Origin: Sediminispirochaeta bajacaliforniensis DSM 16054
GTDB lineage: Bacteria; Spirochaetota; Spirochaetia; DSM-16054; Sediminispirochaetaceae
Length of the DNA stretch: 64,000 nt
Direction: 5' to 3'
Assembly (NCBI RefSeq): GCF_000378205.1
Contig: NZ_KB899407.1
Span: 62,001-126,000, forward strand
Under the pieces are notes generated by a model. The model worked only from the letters and a program-made list of their open reading frames with translations. It made no database searches and had not been told where the DNA came from. Of the stretch, positions 33,605 through 41,811 are shown one piece after another (within the stretch, counting starts at the first letter, position 1; each line of letters opens with the position of its first letter). Position numbers and translations under genes: made by a program.

Positions 33605-34360
33605 CTAAAAGGCCCCATAGGGATGGAGATCTTCAAGATCGATTCTAATGCGAACGGTGCTCCGATATCCACCCGCAGAAACTGCGGATATCGGGGCTTC
33701 GGCCAGCACGACACGTCCGGTAGCGACTCGAGGTTTATTCGGTTCTATGGAACGCAGATAGTCCCGGAAGGCCTGTTTGATTGCCTGCCGATGAGCCTCG
33801 ATGCGGCCGAGATATCCGAGGGAGAGAGCCGCCTCCGCACTAGCCGACGCAGAAGCGTGCACCCCGCTATTCCAGAAACGAAGACGAAGCATCTGGTCCG
33901 GCGACAGATCGTAGCGGATCCTGGCAAAAAATTTATTCCCACGCATCCAGGTATCGAGTACGCGCAAGGCAGGATCTCCCCAGGGGATGGTCGCCACAGG
34001 ATCGGCATGAAAAACCTCGCTGACCCCTCGGCTGCGATCAAGAGGAGTATACTCCAGTCGATAGCCGTAGATCATCCCCGAAATCACAAACTGGGCCTCC
34101 TCAAGGAGTCGGTGAATTGCCTCCTCCCGCTTTAGAGGAACAGGAGAAATCGGAAGGATCTCAGGCTTCTGAGACGTACTCTCTTGGGAATCGCCTTTAT
34201 CAGTCGTAGGAATGGAAACAGCGGGTGTAAGTTCGACCCATAATTCCGCAGTAAGAAAATCAACTTGCTCATCATACGCCCAAAGGGGAACAAGAAAAAA
34301 AGAAAGCAAAAAGAAAAGAAGCAGCCACCCGATTCTTTTTAGGGAAAACCCAATCCTCAT
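33605..34360 (-). CDS. exported hypothetical protein
   Basis: 251 residues with a signal peptide (about 1-28, cleaved near LWA-YDEQ). A Pro/Ser/Thr-rich linker (about 50-75) leads into a mixed alpha/beta domain ending in a basic, beta-rich segment. I do not recognise the family and there is no lipobox, so it is probably periplasmic or outer-membrane associated. Its start overlaps the rhomboid stop by four bases, so the two are translationally coupled. Confidence 0.78.
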   Translation of the reverse strand: MRIGFSLKRIGWLLLFFLLSFFLVPLWAYDEQVDFLTAELWVELTPAVSIPTTDKGDSQESTSQKPEILPISPVPLKREEAIHRLLEEAQFVISGMIYGYRLEYTPLDRSRGVSEVFHADPVATIPWGDPALRVLDTWMRGNKFFARIRYDLSPDQMLRLRFWNSGVHASASASAEAALSLGYLGRIEAHRQAIKQAFRDYLRSIEPNKPRVATGRVVLAEAPISAVSAGGYRSTVRIRIDLEDLHPYGAF

Positions 34361-35001
34361 CTCCTTCCGCCGCCTCGAAACACGTCTATGGGATTGATGT
34401 TAAGACGGACGAGGAAGTAGAAAAATGCAAAAACGAAACCTGCCAGATGCGTGAGATGAGCCACACCCGAGTTGATGGATAAAAGCTGGCTAAAAAGTTC
34501 GATAGCGGTATATCCAATGACCAAAAGCGGGGCCTTTACCGGAATAATTCCCATAATGTAGATGTTTGCATACGGAAAGTAGACGGCAAAGGCAAGAAGA
34601 ACCGCAAAAATAGCCCCTGATGCCCCCAGCAAAACAGCGCCGTACATTCCGGTGAACATATAGACAATAAAAGAGAAGAGACCGGCCAGAAATCCTGTCA
34701 AGAGATAGAACAGCAGAAATTCACTGCTCCCTATGCGGCGTTCGACCTGGGTTCCAAAGAAAAAGAGGCCGAGCATGTTAAAAAAGATGTGGCTTATATT
34801 GGCATGCGTAAACATATAGGTAAAAAACTGCCAGTAGAAGCCTTTACCGATGATTAGACCGGGAATCAGGGCGGTATAATAGCGACTTTGGGGCGATATG
34901 GTATTAAAAACGAAAAAGACAATATTGATGATAATGATGCCGAATGCCGCGTTGTAATAACGATAGCGGAACGGTCTTCTGATGATCGATCTGTTATCCA
35001 T
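34357..35001 (-). CDS. rhomboid-family intramembrane serine protease
   Basis: 214 residues with six hydrophobic segments. The catalytic features of rhomboids are present: HANISHIFFN (oxyanion His and Asn), GASG with the nucleophilic Ser, and a His in the last membrane helix (HLAGFVFAF). It would cleave membrane proteins within or near the bilayer; the exported protein encoded immediately after it is not obviously a substrate. AAGGAAAG lies before the ATG. Confidence 0.93.
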   Translation of the reverse strand: MDNRSIIRRPFRYRYYNAAFGIIIINIVFFVFNTISPQSRYYTALIPGLIIGKGFYWQFFTYMFTHANISHIFFNMLGLFFFGTQVERRIGSSEFLLFYLLTGFLAGLFSFIVYMFTGMYGAVLLGASGAIFAVLLAFAVYFPYANIYIMGIIPVKAPLLVIGYTAIELFSQLLSINSGVAHLTHLAGFVFAFFYFLVRLNINPIDVFRGGGRR

Positions 35002-35080
35002 GCTTTCCTTCCTACAAAGAAAGTAGTCAGTTTTTCTCCTCGGGTCAACCGCATAAAAAGAAAAGGCGACGGCTCTATCG

Positions 35081-35110
35081 TTGACCGATAAGGCCTTCTG
35101 TTCGTATGCT
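35081..35110 (+). promoter_or_regulatory. rlmE promoter
   Basis: TTGACC at 35081-35086, 18-base spacer, TATGCT at 35105-35110, predicting transcription from about 35117. The in-frame TTG at 35081 is therefore the -35 box, not a start codon. Confidence 0.55.
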
Positions 35111-35146
35111 AAAAGAAAACCTCTAAACGGGAAAAAGGAGAGACAG

Positions 35147-35758
35147 ATAGCTTCAAATAAACGTGCAACAGCTGACTACTACAGCCAGCTGGCAAAAAAA
35201 GAGGGATATCCCGCTCGTTCGGTCTACAAGCTTGAAGAGATCGAGAAACGTTTTGCGGTGATCAACGCAGAACTTCCCATCCTGGATGTCGGAGCGGCAC
35301 CCGGCAGTTGGAGCCTCTTCATTTCCAGGTTAATCAAAGCCAAGGGATTGCAACCGACCATCGTTTCGGTTGATTTGAAAGAAATGACGGTCCCCAGAAA
35401 AAGCGGCATCACCGTCATCACCGGAGATGCCTTTGCGGGAGATGCATGCCAAAGCATTCGAGACAGGGGCCCCTATGGTACCATTGTCTCCGATGCGGCT
35501 CCGGCTACGACCGGCAACCGTATCGTCGATACAAGAAGATCTTTTTCGCTTGCATCATCGGTTATCACCCTTGCCGAAGAATTTCTCACCCCGGGTGGAA
35601 ACCTGGTTGTTAAGATTTTCCAGGGAGGAGATGAGCAAGAGCTGATGGAGATGGTGCGCAGCCGCTTCTCTCAGCTGAAAACCCTCAAGCCTAAGGCGTG
35701 TCGTAAAGACTCTTTTGAGACCTATTTGATCGGGCTGAGGAAAAAACACAATGGCTGA
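35147..35758 (+). CDS. rlmE: 23S rRNA 2'-O-methyltransferase RlmE (FtsJ), apparent AUA start
   Basis: About 203 residues of FtsJ/RlmE. AdoMet motif DVGAAPGSWS, then VDLKEM, VSDAAPATTGN and the C-terminal KPKACRKDSFETYLIG give the K-D-K-E-type catalytic set of 2'-O-methylases. The family modifies U2552 of 23S rRNA. The start is odd. AAGGAG at 35135-35140 sits six bases before ATA (35147), and no ATG, GTG or TTG in frame lies between the predicted transcription start and the conserved core. The open frame reaches TTG 35081, but that would lie in the promoter. Translation from ATA gives the normal N-terminal length. The stop overlaps the lipoprotein start by eight bases. Confidence 0.9.
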   Translation: MASNKRATADYYSQLAKKEGYPARSVYKLEEIEKRFAVINAELPILDVGAAPGSWSLFISRLIKAKGLQPTIVSVDLKEMTVPRKSGITVITGDAFAGDACQSIRDRGPYGTIVSDAAPATTGNRIVDTRRSFSLASSVITLAEEFLTPGGNLVVKIFQGGDEQELMEMVRSRFSQLKTLKPKACRKDSFETYLIGLRKKHNG

Positions 35759-36461
35759 CGTAAACATCGCCGCACGTGGTTCCACATTGCTTTTCCTCGT
35801 CGTAGGTGCCTATGCCGCCCTCATCCTCTCCTCCTGTGCGTCTCTGTCCCCAATTGGTTCATCGAGAACGTCACCATCCGCAATGGGTAACATGCTCACA
35901 GGCCCTGCCGCAGAAACCCAGCAAGCACTGATCGACTCCGCCTATACCCTACTTGGAAAAAAGCGGCTTGCCGTAAAAGGTAAAAACTTTCGGCTCGATT
36001 GCACCGGAGTCGTGCAGGCAGTCTACTGGGGAGCCGGTATCGATCTCGTCGCCCCTCTTTCCCGCTATACGGGAAACGGTGTGTCACGATTATATGCCTA
36101 TCTCAACGATCAGGGGCTGCTTGAAGAAGCAAGCACTCCGAGTCCGGGAGATCTGATCTTCTGGGACGACACCTACGACAGGAACGGTAATGGCAAAGTT
36201 GATGACCCCCTTACCCATATTGGTATGGTTGTTAACGTTTGGGAAAACGGCGATCTTGAGTATATTCATCACAACTATCGAAAAGGCATAGTCCTCGAAA
36301 AGATGAACCATAAGACTCCATCTTTATATACAAGGGAAGAAAATGGTAAGTCCATTATTGTCAACAGCCCAATGCGTATGCGGGGAAGTCCGGCATACGA
36401 TAAGACCTTGTCGGGGGAGCTCGTGCATGCCTGGGGCCATGCCTACCTTCTTGCCTATTAG
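35751..36461 (+). CDS. NlpC/P60-like lipoprotein with an EF-hand-like loop
   Basis: 236 residues. A lipoprotein signal peptide ends in a lipobox (LILSSC). The domain has the NlpC/P60 arrangement: catalytic Cys in RLDCTGVVQAVYW, His in LTHIGMVV and a following HHN. It would cut peptide bonds in peptidoglycan stems from the periplasmic face. Between Cys and His is DRNGNGKVDD, which fits a calcium-binding EF-hand or dockerin-type loop and is unusual for small family members. It overlaps rlmE by eight bases. Confidence 0.87.
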   Translation: MADVNIAARGSTLLFLVVGAYAALILSSCASLSPIGSSRTSPSAMGNMLTGPAAETQQALIDSAYTLLGKKRLAVKGKNFRLDCTGVVQAVYWGAGIDLVAPLSRYTGNGVSRLYAYLNDQGLLEEASTPSPGDLIFWDDTYDRNGNGKVDDPLTHIGMVVNVWENGDLEYIHHNYRKGIVLEKMNHKTPSLYTREENGKSIIVNSPMRMRGSPAYDKTLSGELVHAWGHAYLLAY

Positions 36462-36464
36462 ATA

Positions 36465-36608
36465 GTGTTCCGAATCCTGGTGGTAATGTGTTCTTTTTGC
36501 AGGAAAATTCCTTGATTTTTCCCTCTTGCCTGATTTTTATATGTATATCTTTGTAATTGACGATAAGAAAAAAGATTGTATGTTACGGACCACCAATATT
36601 CGTAACAC
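36465..36608. repeat. short inverted-terminus repeat element, copy B
   Basis: Left end GTGTTCCGAATCCTGGTGGT (36465-36484); right end ACCACCAATATTCGTAACAC (36589-36608), the inverse of the left at 17 of 20 positions. The 104 bases between hold no ORF and are AT-rich. It immediately follows a stop codon, as copy A does. Confidence 0.5.
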
Positions 36609-36629
36609 TGATAAAAAACAATATAGGGC

Positions 36630-36679
36630 TTGATATCATACTGTTTTAGTAGTATTTTACTCTCATTGAATAGTTCAAT
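36630..36679 (+). promoter_or_regulatory. marR-wrbA promoter and operator
   Basis: TTGATA (36630-36635), 17-base spacer, TATTTT (36653-36658). ATTGAA TAG TTCAAT (36665-36679), a perfect 15-bp palindrome, lies over the predicted transcription start and is the likely MarR site. Confidence 0.6.
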
Positions 36680-36714
36680 ACGGAACTAATGGTCATCGGT
36701 CGGAGGAACACAGC

Positions 36715-37173
36715 ATGAGCACACATTACATCGGCAGCGAAAAGGAACGAGTCGCCCTGGATACCTTTATAAAACTAAACAGGGCCCTCCAGGGCCTTTC
36801 CGATCGAACGTTTGCGAAAGCACCATTACCGGCTTCGCTTTCTCCTGTACGATTCGGAATTCTTGAGACACTCTATCACCTTGGTCCATTGCATCAGAAC
36901 GAGTTACGAGAGAAGCTCCTTAAGTCGAAGGGAACCGTTTCAATCTCTGTTGAGCAGCTTGAGCGGGCCGGTTTGGTGTCACGGAGTGAGGGAAACGAAG
37001 ATCGCAGGTTTCGTAAGGTGGCTATTACCGAAGAGGGAACAGGATTGATTAGTGCCTATTTTCCGCAGTATACGGCAGCACTAACCAAGGAGATGGAATC
37101 GCTGACCATCGAAGAACAGCGATTATTAGGAAATTTGGCGAAAAAGCTCGGAAAGAAGGAGGAGCAAAAATGA
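36715..37173 (+). CDS. MarR-family transcriptional regulator
   Basis: 152 residues with a winged helix-turn-helix (about 45-110: LHQNELREKLLKSKGTVSIS, LERAGLVSRSEGNEDRRF wing) flanked by dimerisation helices. GGAGG precedes the ATG. The stop overlaps the wrbA start by four bases and a palindrome covers the promoter, so it most likely autoregulates the pair, probably in response to quinones or other electrophiles. The ligand is inferred from WrbA. Confidence 0.93.
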   Translation: MSTHYIGSEKERVALDTFIKLNRALQGLSDRTFAKAPLPASLSPVRFGILETLYHLGPLHQNELREKLLKSKGTVSISVEQLERAGLVSRSEGNEDRRFRKVAITEEGTGLISAYFPQYTAALTKEMESLTIEEQRLLGNLAKKLGKKEEQK

Positions 37174-37781
37174 AAATCGCCGTTGTTTTTTATTCAATGT
37201 ACGGTCACATGCATGCCATGGCAGAGGCGGCCCTGGAAGGAGCCGTAACCGTGCCGGGAGCAGAGGGAGGTCTCTATCGATTTCCCGAAACGCTTGATCC
37301 CAAGGTTCTGGAGATGTTGGGAGCTACTGAAGTACAGAAAAAACTGTCGTCGATACCGGAAGTGACCCTTGATGTCATCAAAGATGCGGACGGCATCATT
37401 TTCGGTATTCCCACCAGATTTGGAAACATGCTTGGTCAGGCTCGCGCTTTTTTCGATACAACCGGTCAGCTTTGGGCCCAGGGGGCTTTGATCGGTAAGG
37501 TCGGTAGTGTGATGTCCAGCTCCGCTACTCAGCACGGTGGTCAGGAAAGCACAATCCTCACCTCCATCGTGACACTCATGCACCACGGGATGGTTATTGT
37601 TGGGCTCCCCTACTCATTCCAGGGACAAATGACCATAGACGAAATATCAGGAAGCTCTCCCTACGGGGCTTCAACAATTACCGGGGGAAAAGGCGAGCGG
37701 ATGCCCAGTGAGAATGAGCTGTCGGCGGCGCGGTTCCAAGGGGAATACGTGGCCGAGATTGCAAAAAAACTGAGCACATAA
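37170..37781 (+). CDS. wrbA: NAD(P)H:quinone oxidoreductase WrbA
   Basis: 203 residues, flavodoxin-like. The FMN phosphate loop VVFYSMYGHMH, the GIPTRFGNM loop and the SSSATQHGGQE segment are diagnostic of WrbA. It performs two-electron reduction of quinones, avoiding semiquinones, and is typical of the cytoplasmic defence against redox-cycling compounds. It is translationally coupled to the MarR gene and ends at a hairpin terminator. Confidence 0.95.
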   Translation: MKIAVVFYSMYGHMHAMAEAALEGAVTVPGAEGGLYRFPETLDPKVLEMLGATEVQKKLSSIPEVTLDVIKDADGIIFGIPTRFGNMLGQARAFFDTTGQLWAQGALIGKVGSVMSSSATQHGGQESTILTSIVTLMHHGMVIVGLPYSFQGQMTIDEISGSSPYGASTITGGKGERMPSENELSAARFQGEYVAEIAKKLST

Positions 37782-37807
37782 CACCATCTCCCACAACACG
37801 CATAACA

Positions 37808-37849
37808 GGGCCTGTGACACTAAGAAGATGTCATGGGCCCTTCCTTTTT
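37808..37849 (+). terminator. terminator after wrbA
   Basis: 12-bp stem GGGCCTGTGACA (37808-37819) with 37829-37840 including two G-U pairs, nine-base loop, then TTCCTTTTTG. It overlaps the 3' end of the convergent flavoprotein gene. Confidence 0.7.
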
Positions 37850-39288
37850 GTACACCTCTCATCTGCCGCTTCCGGACCGCTTCCCTTTTCTCCCCGTTTT
37901 GCCTCCCGAGCAGCCATGGCAAGGACCGGCTTATAGGGGGTAAGCATGAAAGTTTGCATATTCCTGACCATCTTCCGTTGGATGGGAGGTAATGATGTTA
38001 TTCCCCCGATTAATCGATATCCCAATAAGGCAAGAGGACGTTTGTGAGGCAAGGTTTTATAGATCTTGTTCCGATGATAAAATCGATGATCCCCGTGGAA
38101 CACCATCCGAAGATGCATATATACTTCATCGCGAAAAAGGTTCATGCCTGCAATTGCAGGGAAGGTTTGCGACTTCCGGTAGGAATATTCCTGTGCCGTG
38201 TCTATCTTTTCGGCCAGGGTGTCAATACAGCCGTCGATAAAGGAGCAATCTTCCGTCTCATCACATATGGTATCGATAAGACTTCCCCCCTGGCACGCTA
38301 TGTAGTCGGAAAGTCCAGCATACAAAACAGGGTTGGAGGTTAAGCTTCCATCCAGAAAAAGCGCCACCTGCTTTCCCGTCAGGAACGGCTGGTGGGTATG
38401 AAAAAAACCTCGATCAATAAAGGCCTTCAAAAGAGAGGAAACCCAACGCCCCCGGATGGTCCCGGCAATGACCAGCACATCTGCAGGATGGATCTTTTCC
38501 TCATAGATCCGCCGAACTTCGTCGGTCTTGTCATACCGGCACATATTTTTGGGCCCGCAATGAAGGCAGCCCATACAACCACTAAGCATCTTGATACGAT
38601 TCAAATCGACAATCTCCACTCCATCGGAAAAGCAGGAGGCAAAACGTTCTATCATGTTCCCAAGGCTGCCTTCCGTAGAGTCCGCAATTACCGTTATTTT
38701 ACAAGCTTCCATAGAGTGGATGTTCACTGGCGCAGAAAGTGAGCGATAGCTTGGTTTCTGCGAAGGAACTGGAGGGAACTGTCGGCAGACAGGACGTTTT
38801 TGTCCTGCAAGATGAAGAAAAAAGGAAAAAAACCGTTCCAGGGCCTGGCGGCCTTCGGCCTTTACCAAATCATCCATGGCGGGAGAGTGCATTGCAATGA
38901 AGTTCATTTTCCAATCTTCGCAGACCGCCTTGATATAGTCGTGGGCAATGTGGTCGAAAAAGTGGATTGAGGTAGAGAGACTCGCCGCAGGTTTTCCTGC
39001 AAAGGCCTCAATTGCACCTCGTTCCTCCACCAATTCGAGGAAACGAAGATACTGGGAACAAACGCAGAAAATGTAGAGGGGAAAAGCCCAAAGAATTGCA
39101 TCCGCCTGGCGGATATCCTCTATTAATTGCTCAAAGGCCTCTTCATTTTTCTCAAGACGCCGAATATCATGTGCAGGAAATCGTTTCTGAAATATAATTT
39201 CGGGATATTTTAGCTCAAGATAATGTACATACTGCATTGTCACACTGATTTCACCCTTGGGGCTTCCTCCCAAAACAATCATCTTCAT
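37831..39288 (-). CDS. tandem flavodoxin-fold protein (NADPH-FMN reductase fusion)
   Basis: 485 residues with two flavodoxin-like domains. Domain 1 (about 1-165) starts MKMIVLGGSPKGEIS. Domain 2 (about 200-345) starts KITVIADSTEGS and contains SGCMGCLHCGPKNMCRYDKTDE, a cysteine-rich loop like that of NADPH-dependent FMN reductases and iron-sulfur flavoproteins. The C-terminal 140 residues are basic and helical. Two such domains in one chain are unusual. Probably binds one or two FMN. Its start overlaps the PadR stop by four bases, so PadR likely controls it. Confidence 0.85.
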   Translation of the reverse strand: MKMIVLGGSPKGEISVTMQYVHYLELKYPEIIFQKRFPAHDIRRLEKNEEAFEQLIEDIRQADAILWAFPLYIFCVCSQYLRFLELVEERGAIEAFAGKPAASLSTSIHFFDHIAHDYIKAVCEDWKMNFIAMHSPAMDDLVKAEGRQALERFFSFFLHLAGQKRPVCRQFPPVPSQKPSYRSLSAPVNIHSMEACKITVIADSTEGSLGNMIERFASCFSDGVEIVDLNRIKMLSGCMGCLHCGPKNMCRYDKTDEVRRIYEEKIHPADVLVIAGTIRGRWVSSLLKAFIDRGFFHTHQPFLTGKQVALFLDGSLTSNPVLYAGLSDYIACQGGSLIDTICDETEDCSFIDGCIDTLAEKIDTAQEYSYRKSQTFPAIAGMNLFRDEVYMHLRMVFHGDHRFYHRNKIYKTLPHKRPLALLGYRLIGGITSLPPIQRKMVRNMQTFMLTPYKPVLAMAAREAKRGEKGSGPEAADERCTKRKGP

Positions 39289-39878
39289 CTCTTTTCCCCC
39301 TTATCAATTTGAGAAAGTTCATGCAGGGAAGTATCACACCACTCCCGGATGCCTTGGTAATACCGAAGTCCAAATTCGACTGTCATTCTCCAATACGGTA
39401 GTCCTGCCGCAAACGTACCCACCGACTGCTCAGGAAGATTTTTTCCATGATCATCCTCCAGATGATCCATAATCTGCTGAAGATTTTTGATCATGGAAGA
39501 ACAGAATGCGGATTCACTGTGAAGCTTGTCTTCAATAGTTTCGAAAGATATCCATTGCCCGAAAAAAAGTTGCAACAGCAATTCTTTCCGCAGGATTTGC
39601 CGTTCAGGACTCCCGGCAAGCCAATCCAGAAAAACCTGTCGTCCCTTCACCGTTATGGTGTACACCTTTCGCGGCGGAGCGGAGTCTCCTTGCTGGAGTT
39701 CCATAGTAACAAGGCCCTCTTTCATCATTCGTTTAAGGACTGGATAAATGTTGCCGTAGTTTTCATTCCAGAAATGTCCAATACTGTGATCACTTATCTT
39801 TTTTATATCGTATCCGCTCATTGGCTGATAATTCAGCATGCCGAGAATGGCATATTGCGTTTTATTTGTGCGTGCCAT
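39285..39878 (-). CDS. PadR-family transcriptional regulator
   Basis: 197 residues. The winged helix is at about 5-85 (ILGMLNYQPMSGYDIKK, NIYPVLKRMMKEGLV, the KVYTITVKG wing), with the long C-terminal helical dimerisation region of the Vir-type PadR subgroup. AAGGAGG lies four bases before the ATG. PadR repressors respond to phenolic acids or drugs; its operon partner is a flavoprotein. An AT-rich inverted repeat lies upstream. Confidence 0.93.
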   Translation of the reverse strand: MARTNKTQYAILGMLNYQPMSGYDIKKISDHSIGHFWNENYGNIYPVLKRMMKEGLVTMELQQGDSAPPRKVYTITVKGRQVFLDWLAGSPERQILRKELLLQLFFGQWISFETIEDKLHSESAFCSSMIKNLQQIMDHLEDDHGKNLPEQSVGTFAAGLPYWRMTVEFGLRYYQGIREWCDTSLHELSQIDKGEKR

Positions 39879-39916
39879 GATGCCTCCTTGAGCATGAATA
39901 TAGATGCAACTATACT

Positions 39917-39937
39917 ATATATATTCAAGATATATAT
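39917..39937. promoter_or_regulatory. AT-rich inverted repeat upstream of padR
   Basis: ATATATAT TCAAG ATATATAT, 8-5-8, about 40 bases before the padR start. It may be the PadR operator, but alternating AT arms are weak evidence. Confidence 0.35.
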
Positions 39938-40045
39938 CTAAAATATATAATAAACCACAATGGTCTTGTTGACAACACCGCGTTACAATACGGAGGCGGT
40001 TCCTAACTCAAAAAAAGCGCTGTTTGGTAACTGGTAGGTAATCCT

Positions 40046-40552
40046 TCAGCCGTTCTGCTTCTGTTGATGCTGTTCCAGCAGATCCACCACATCCTGGAAC
40101 TCATGTCGGTTCGCATCATCAAGATTAATTAGGGCTTTGTGGGCTCGAAGGATCATGTTGAGATTATCATTCTGTTTGGAGACGGTATGGGAGCCCCCCA
40201 CCTCAAGTTCCTCAAGGCTTTCCGGGGTATCGAGGGATGAAACAATGTGAAAAATGCGATCAAACCTGACACTACGAAGTATTCTGTTGATATCGTTATG
40301 GGGACTTATAAGGGTAACGGAAGGTTTCCCCATGCGTCGGGAACGCTCTGCAATTCGAGCAAGGAGGCCAAGATTCGTTGAATCGATAAAGATCGCATCG
40401 GAAAGATCGACAACAACATCACGATATTCCTGGGAAAGAAAATCATCTAAAAACATATCGAAAGCGGAACTTCCGGTATACTTCAAATTCCCTACCATTC
40501 GAATAAAGGTGATGCCCTCGCGTTCCGCCACAAAGTACCTACCGCGCTCCAA
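40046..40552 (-). CDS. STAS-domain anti-sigma factor antagonist
   Basis: 168 residues from a TTG at 40552 with GGGAGG six bases upstream; the start lies 14 bases inside the phosphatase gene. A STAS domain (about 5-108) has the conserved segment IFIDSTNLGLLARI, in which the Ser after Asp is the usual phosphorylation site. The C-terminal 60 residues are polar and helical. Such antagonists bind anti-sigma kinases when dephosphorylated. The adjacent SpoIIE-type phosphatase is the likely activator. No RsbW-type kinase is encoded here. Confidence 0.88.
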   Translation of the reverse strand: MERGRYFVAEREGITFIRMVGNLKYTGSSAFDMFLDDFLSQEYRDVVVDLSDAIFIDSTNLGLLARIAERSRRMGKPSVTLISPHNDINRILRSVRFDRIFHIVSSLDTPESLEELEVGGSHTVSKQNDNLNMILRAHKALINLDDANRHEFQDVVDLLEQHQQKQNG

Positions 40553-41807
40553 GGGGCACCTCCCTGCGAACAAGCAATAGCGTAATATCGTCCGGCAGCG
40601 CAACAGGCATTGCAAGCCCAAGTTTTTGCAGCGCATCACCAATATCAGGCTCGTGTTCTCCGAAAAGCGTAAGCAATTTCTGCTGCTTTTCTTCGATGCT
40701 CCCCTCTTTCATAAACTCGAGAATCCCATCGGATATAATCAAGAGAGATCCGCCCTCCGGAAGTACGGTACCTGCTTCGATAAAATCAGGAGCGGAAAAA
40801 AGCCCCACAGGTGTTCCGCTCTCTTCCAAGGTCTCCTGCCTGCCCCCTGCAATCCTCATCGGATAGGGAAACTGTCCGCAGTTACAGTAGTCGATCCGTC
40901 CGGAATCAGTATCAAGCACTCCGAGGAAAATCGTCAAATACTTACCAAGGTTTTCGCGTAAAAGCTCCGAATTTATCCTGGAAGCAAGATCAAGCGGATG
41001 AAGAACGAGATCAACACCCTCTTCCTTATAAAGCTCAAGATAAGTGTCCATAAAATTCTTCAGCAAAACCGTAACAATAGCCGACCCGATGCCATGTCCT
41101 GAAACATCGGCAATGTAGAATCCGATATGCTGATCATCTATTTCATAGTAATCAAGAAAATCGCCGCTGAGAGACATCGAGGAAAAAAGCCGGCTTGAAA
41201 AAGTATAGTCACCGAAACGACGGTCCTGGTCCGGCAAAAGTCGTTGCTGCATTCTGCCACCTGCCGCGTGGTCGCTTTCGAGCTTTGCAATATAGGAACG
41301 AAGTTTTAAGTTTGCATCATTCAGCGCTCTGGTACGATCTGCAACCTTCTGTTCCAGCTGCCTGTTCAAATCGGCGATGGTCAGCAAATCGGCGTAACTT
41401 CGAATCGCCGCGATCACCGAGGTGATCAGCTTTTGCGAGGTAAGATCGACCTTTTCTTTGTAATCATTAATATCATAATCAATAACAACCCGGGCTTCGG
41501 GAGCCTGGCCGGGCTGACCGGTACGAAGGATGACACGCATGAGCTTATCATGGAGCTTATCTCTTACGGCCCTGACAAATGTCAAACCGGCATCATCCCG
41601 CTCCAGGACGACATCAACAAGAGCGACGGCAATATCCCGCTGCCGCTCGCAAATATCGAATGCTTCTTCTGCAGTATGCGCACTTATCAGTTCCAGGGGC
41701 TTATCCCTAAATTCAAGCCCCTTCAAGACCATCCTGGTGACGATATGAACCTCTTCTTCATCATCAACAATGAGAATTTTCCAAGGGCTCTTCGAATTTC
41801 CGCTCAT
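40539..41807 (-). CDS. receiver-SpoIIE (PP2C) phosphatase
   Basis: 422 residues: a receiver-like domain (about 8-135, ILIVDDEEEVH and ALVDVVLERDDAG), a coiled linker (about 145-185), and a SpoIIE/RsbU phosphatase domain with the metal Asp motifs MSLSGDFLDYY, FYIADVSGHGIGSA and the late LPDDITLLLV. This plan links phosphorelay input to dephosphorylation of a STAS protein. The receiver has lost the usual Lys-Thr arrangement in part, as in other large receiver-phosphatases. It lies four bases after the receiver-only gene. Confidence 0.92.
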   Translation of the reverse strand: MSGNSKSPWKILIVDDEEEVHIVTRMVLKGLEFRDKPLELISAHTAEEAFDICERQRDIAVALVDVVLERDDAGLTFVRAVRDKLHDKLMRVILRTGQPGQAPEARVVIDYDINDYKEKVDLTSQKLITSVIAAIRSYADLLTIADLNRQLEQKVADRTRALNDANLKLRSYIAKLESDHAAGGRMQQRLLPDQDRRFGDYTFSSRLFSSMSLSGDFLDYYEIDDQHIGFYIADVSGHGIGSAIVTVLLKNFMDTYLELYKEEGVDLVLHPLDLASRINSELLRENLGKYLTIFLGVLDTDSGRIDYCNCGQFPYPMRIAGGRQETLEESGTPVGLFSAPDFIEAGTVLPEGGSLLIISDGILEFMKEGSIEEKQQKLLTLFGEHEPDIGDALQKLGLAMPVALPDDITLLLVRREVPLGAR

Positions 41808-41811
41808 ATCA

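Noticed and set aside
35081-35146. TTG at 35081 as the rlmE start
   Set aside because: TTGACC here is a good -35 box with TATGCT 18 bases on, there is no ribosome site, and the extra 22 residues are not expected in RlmE.
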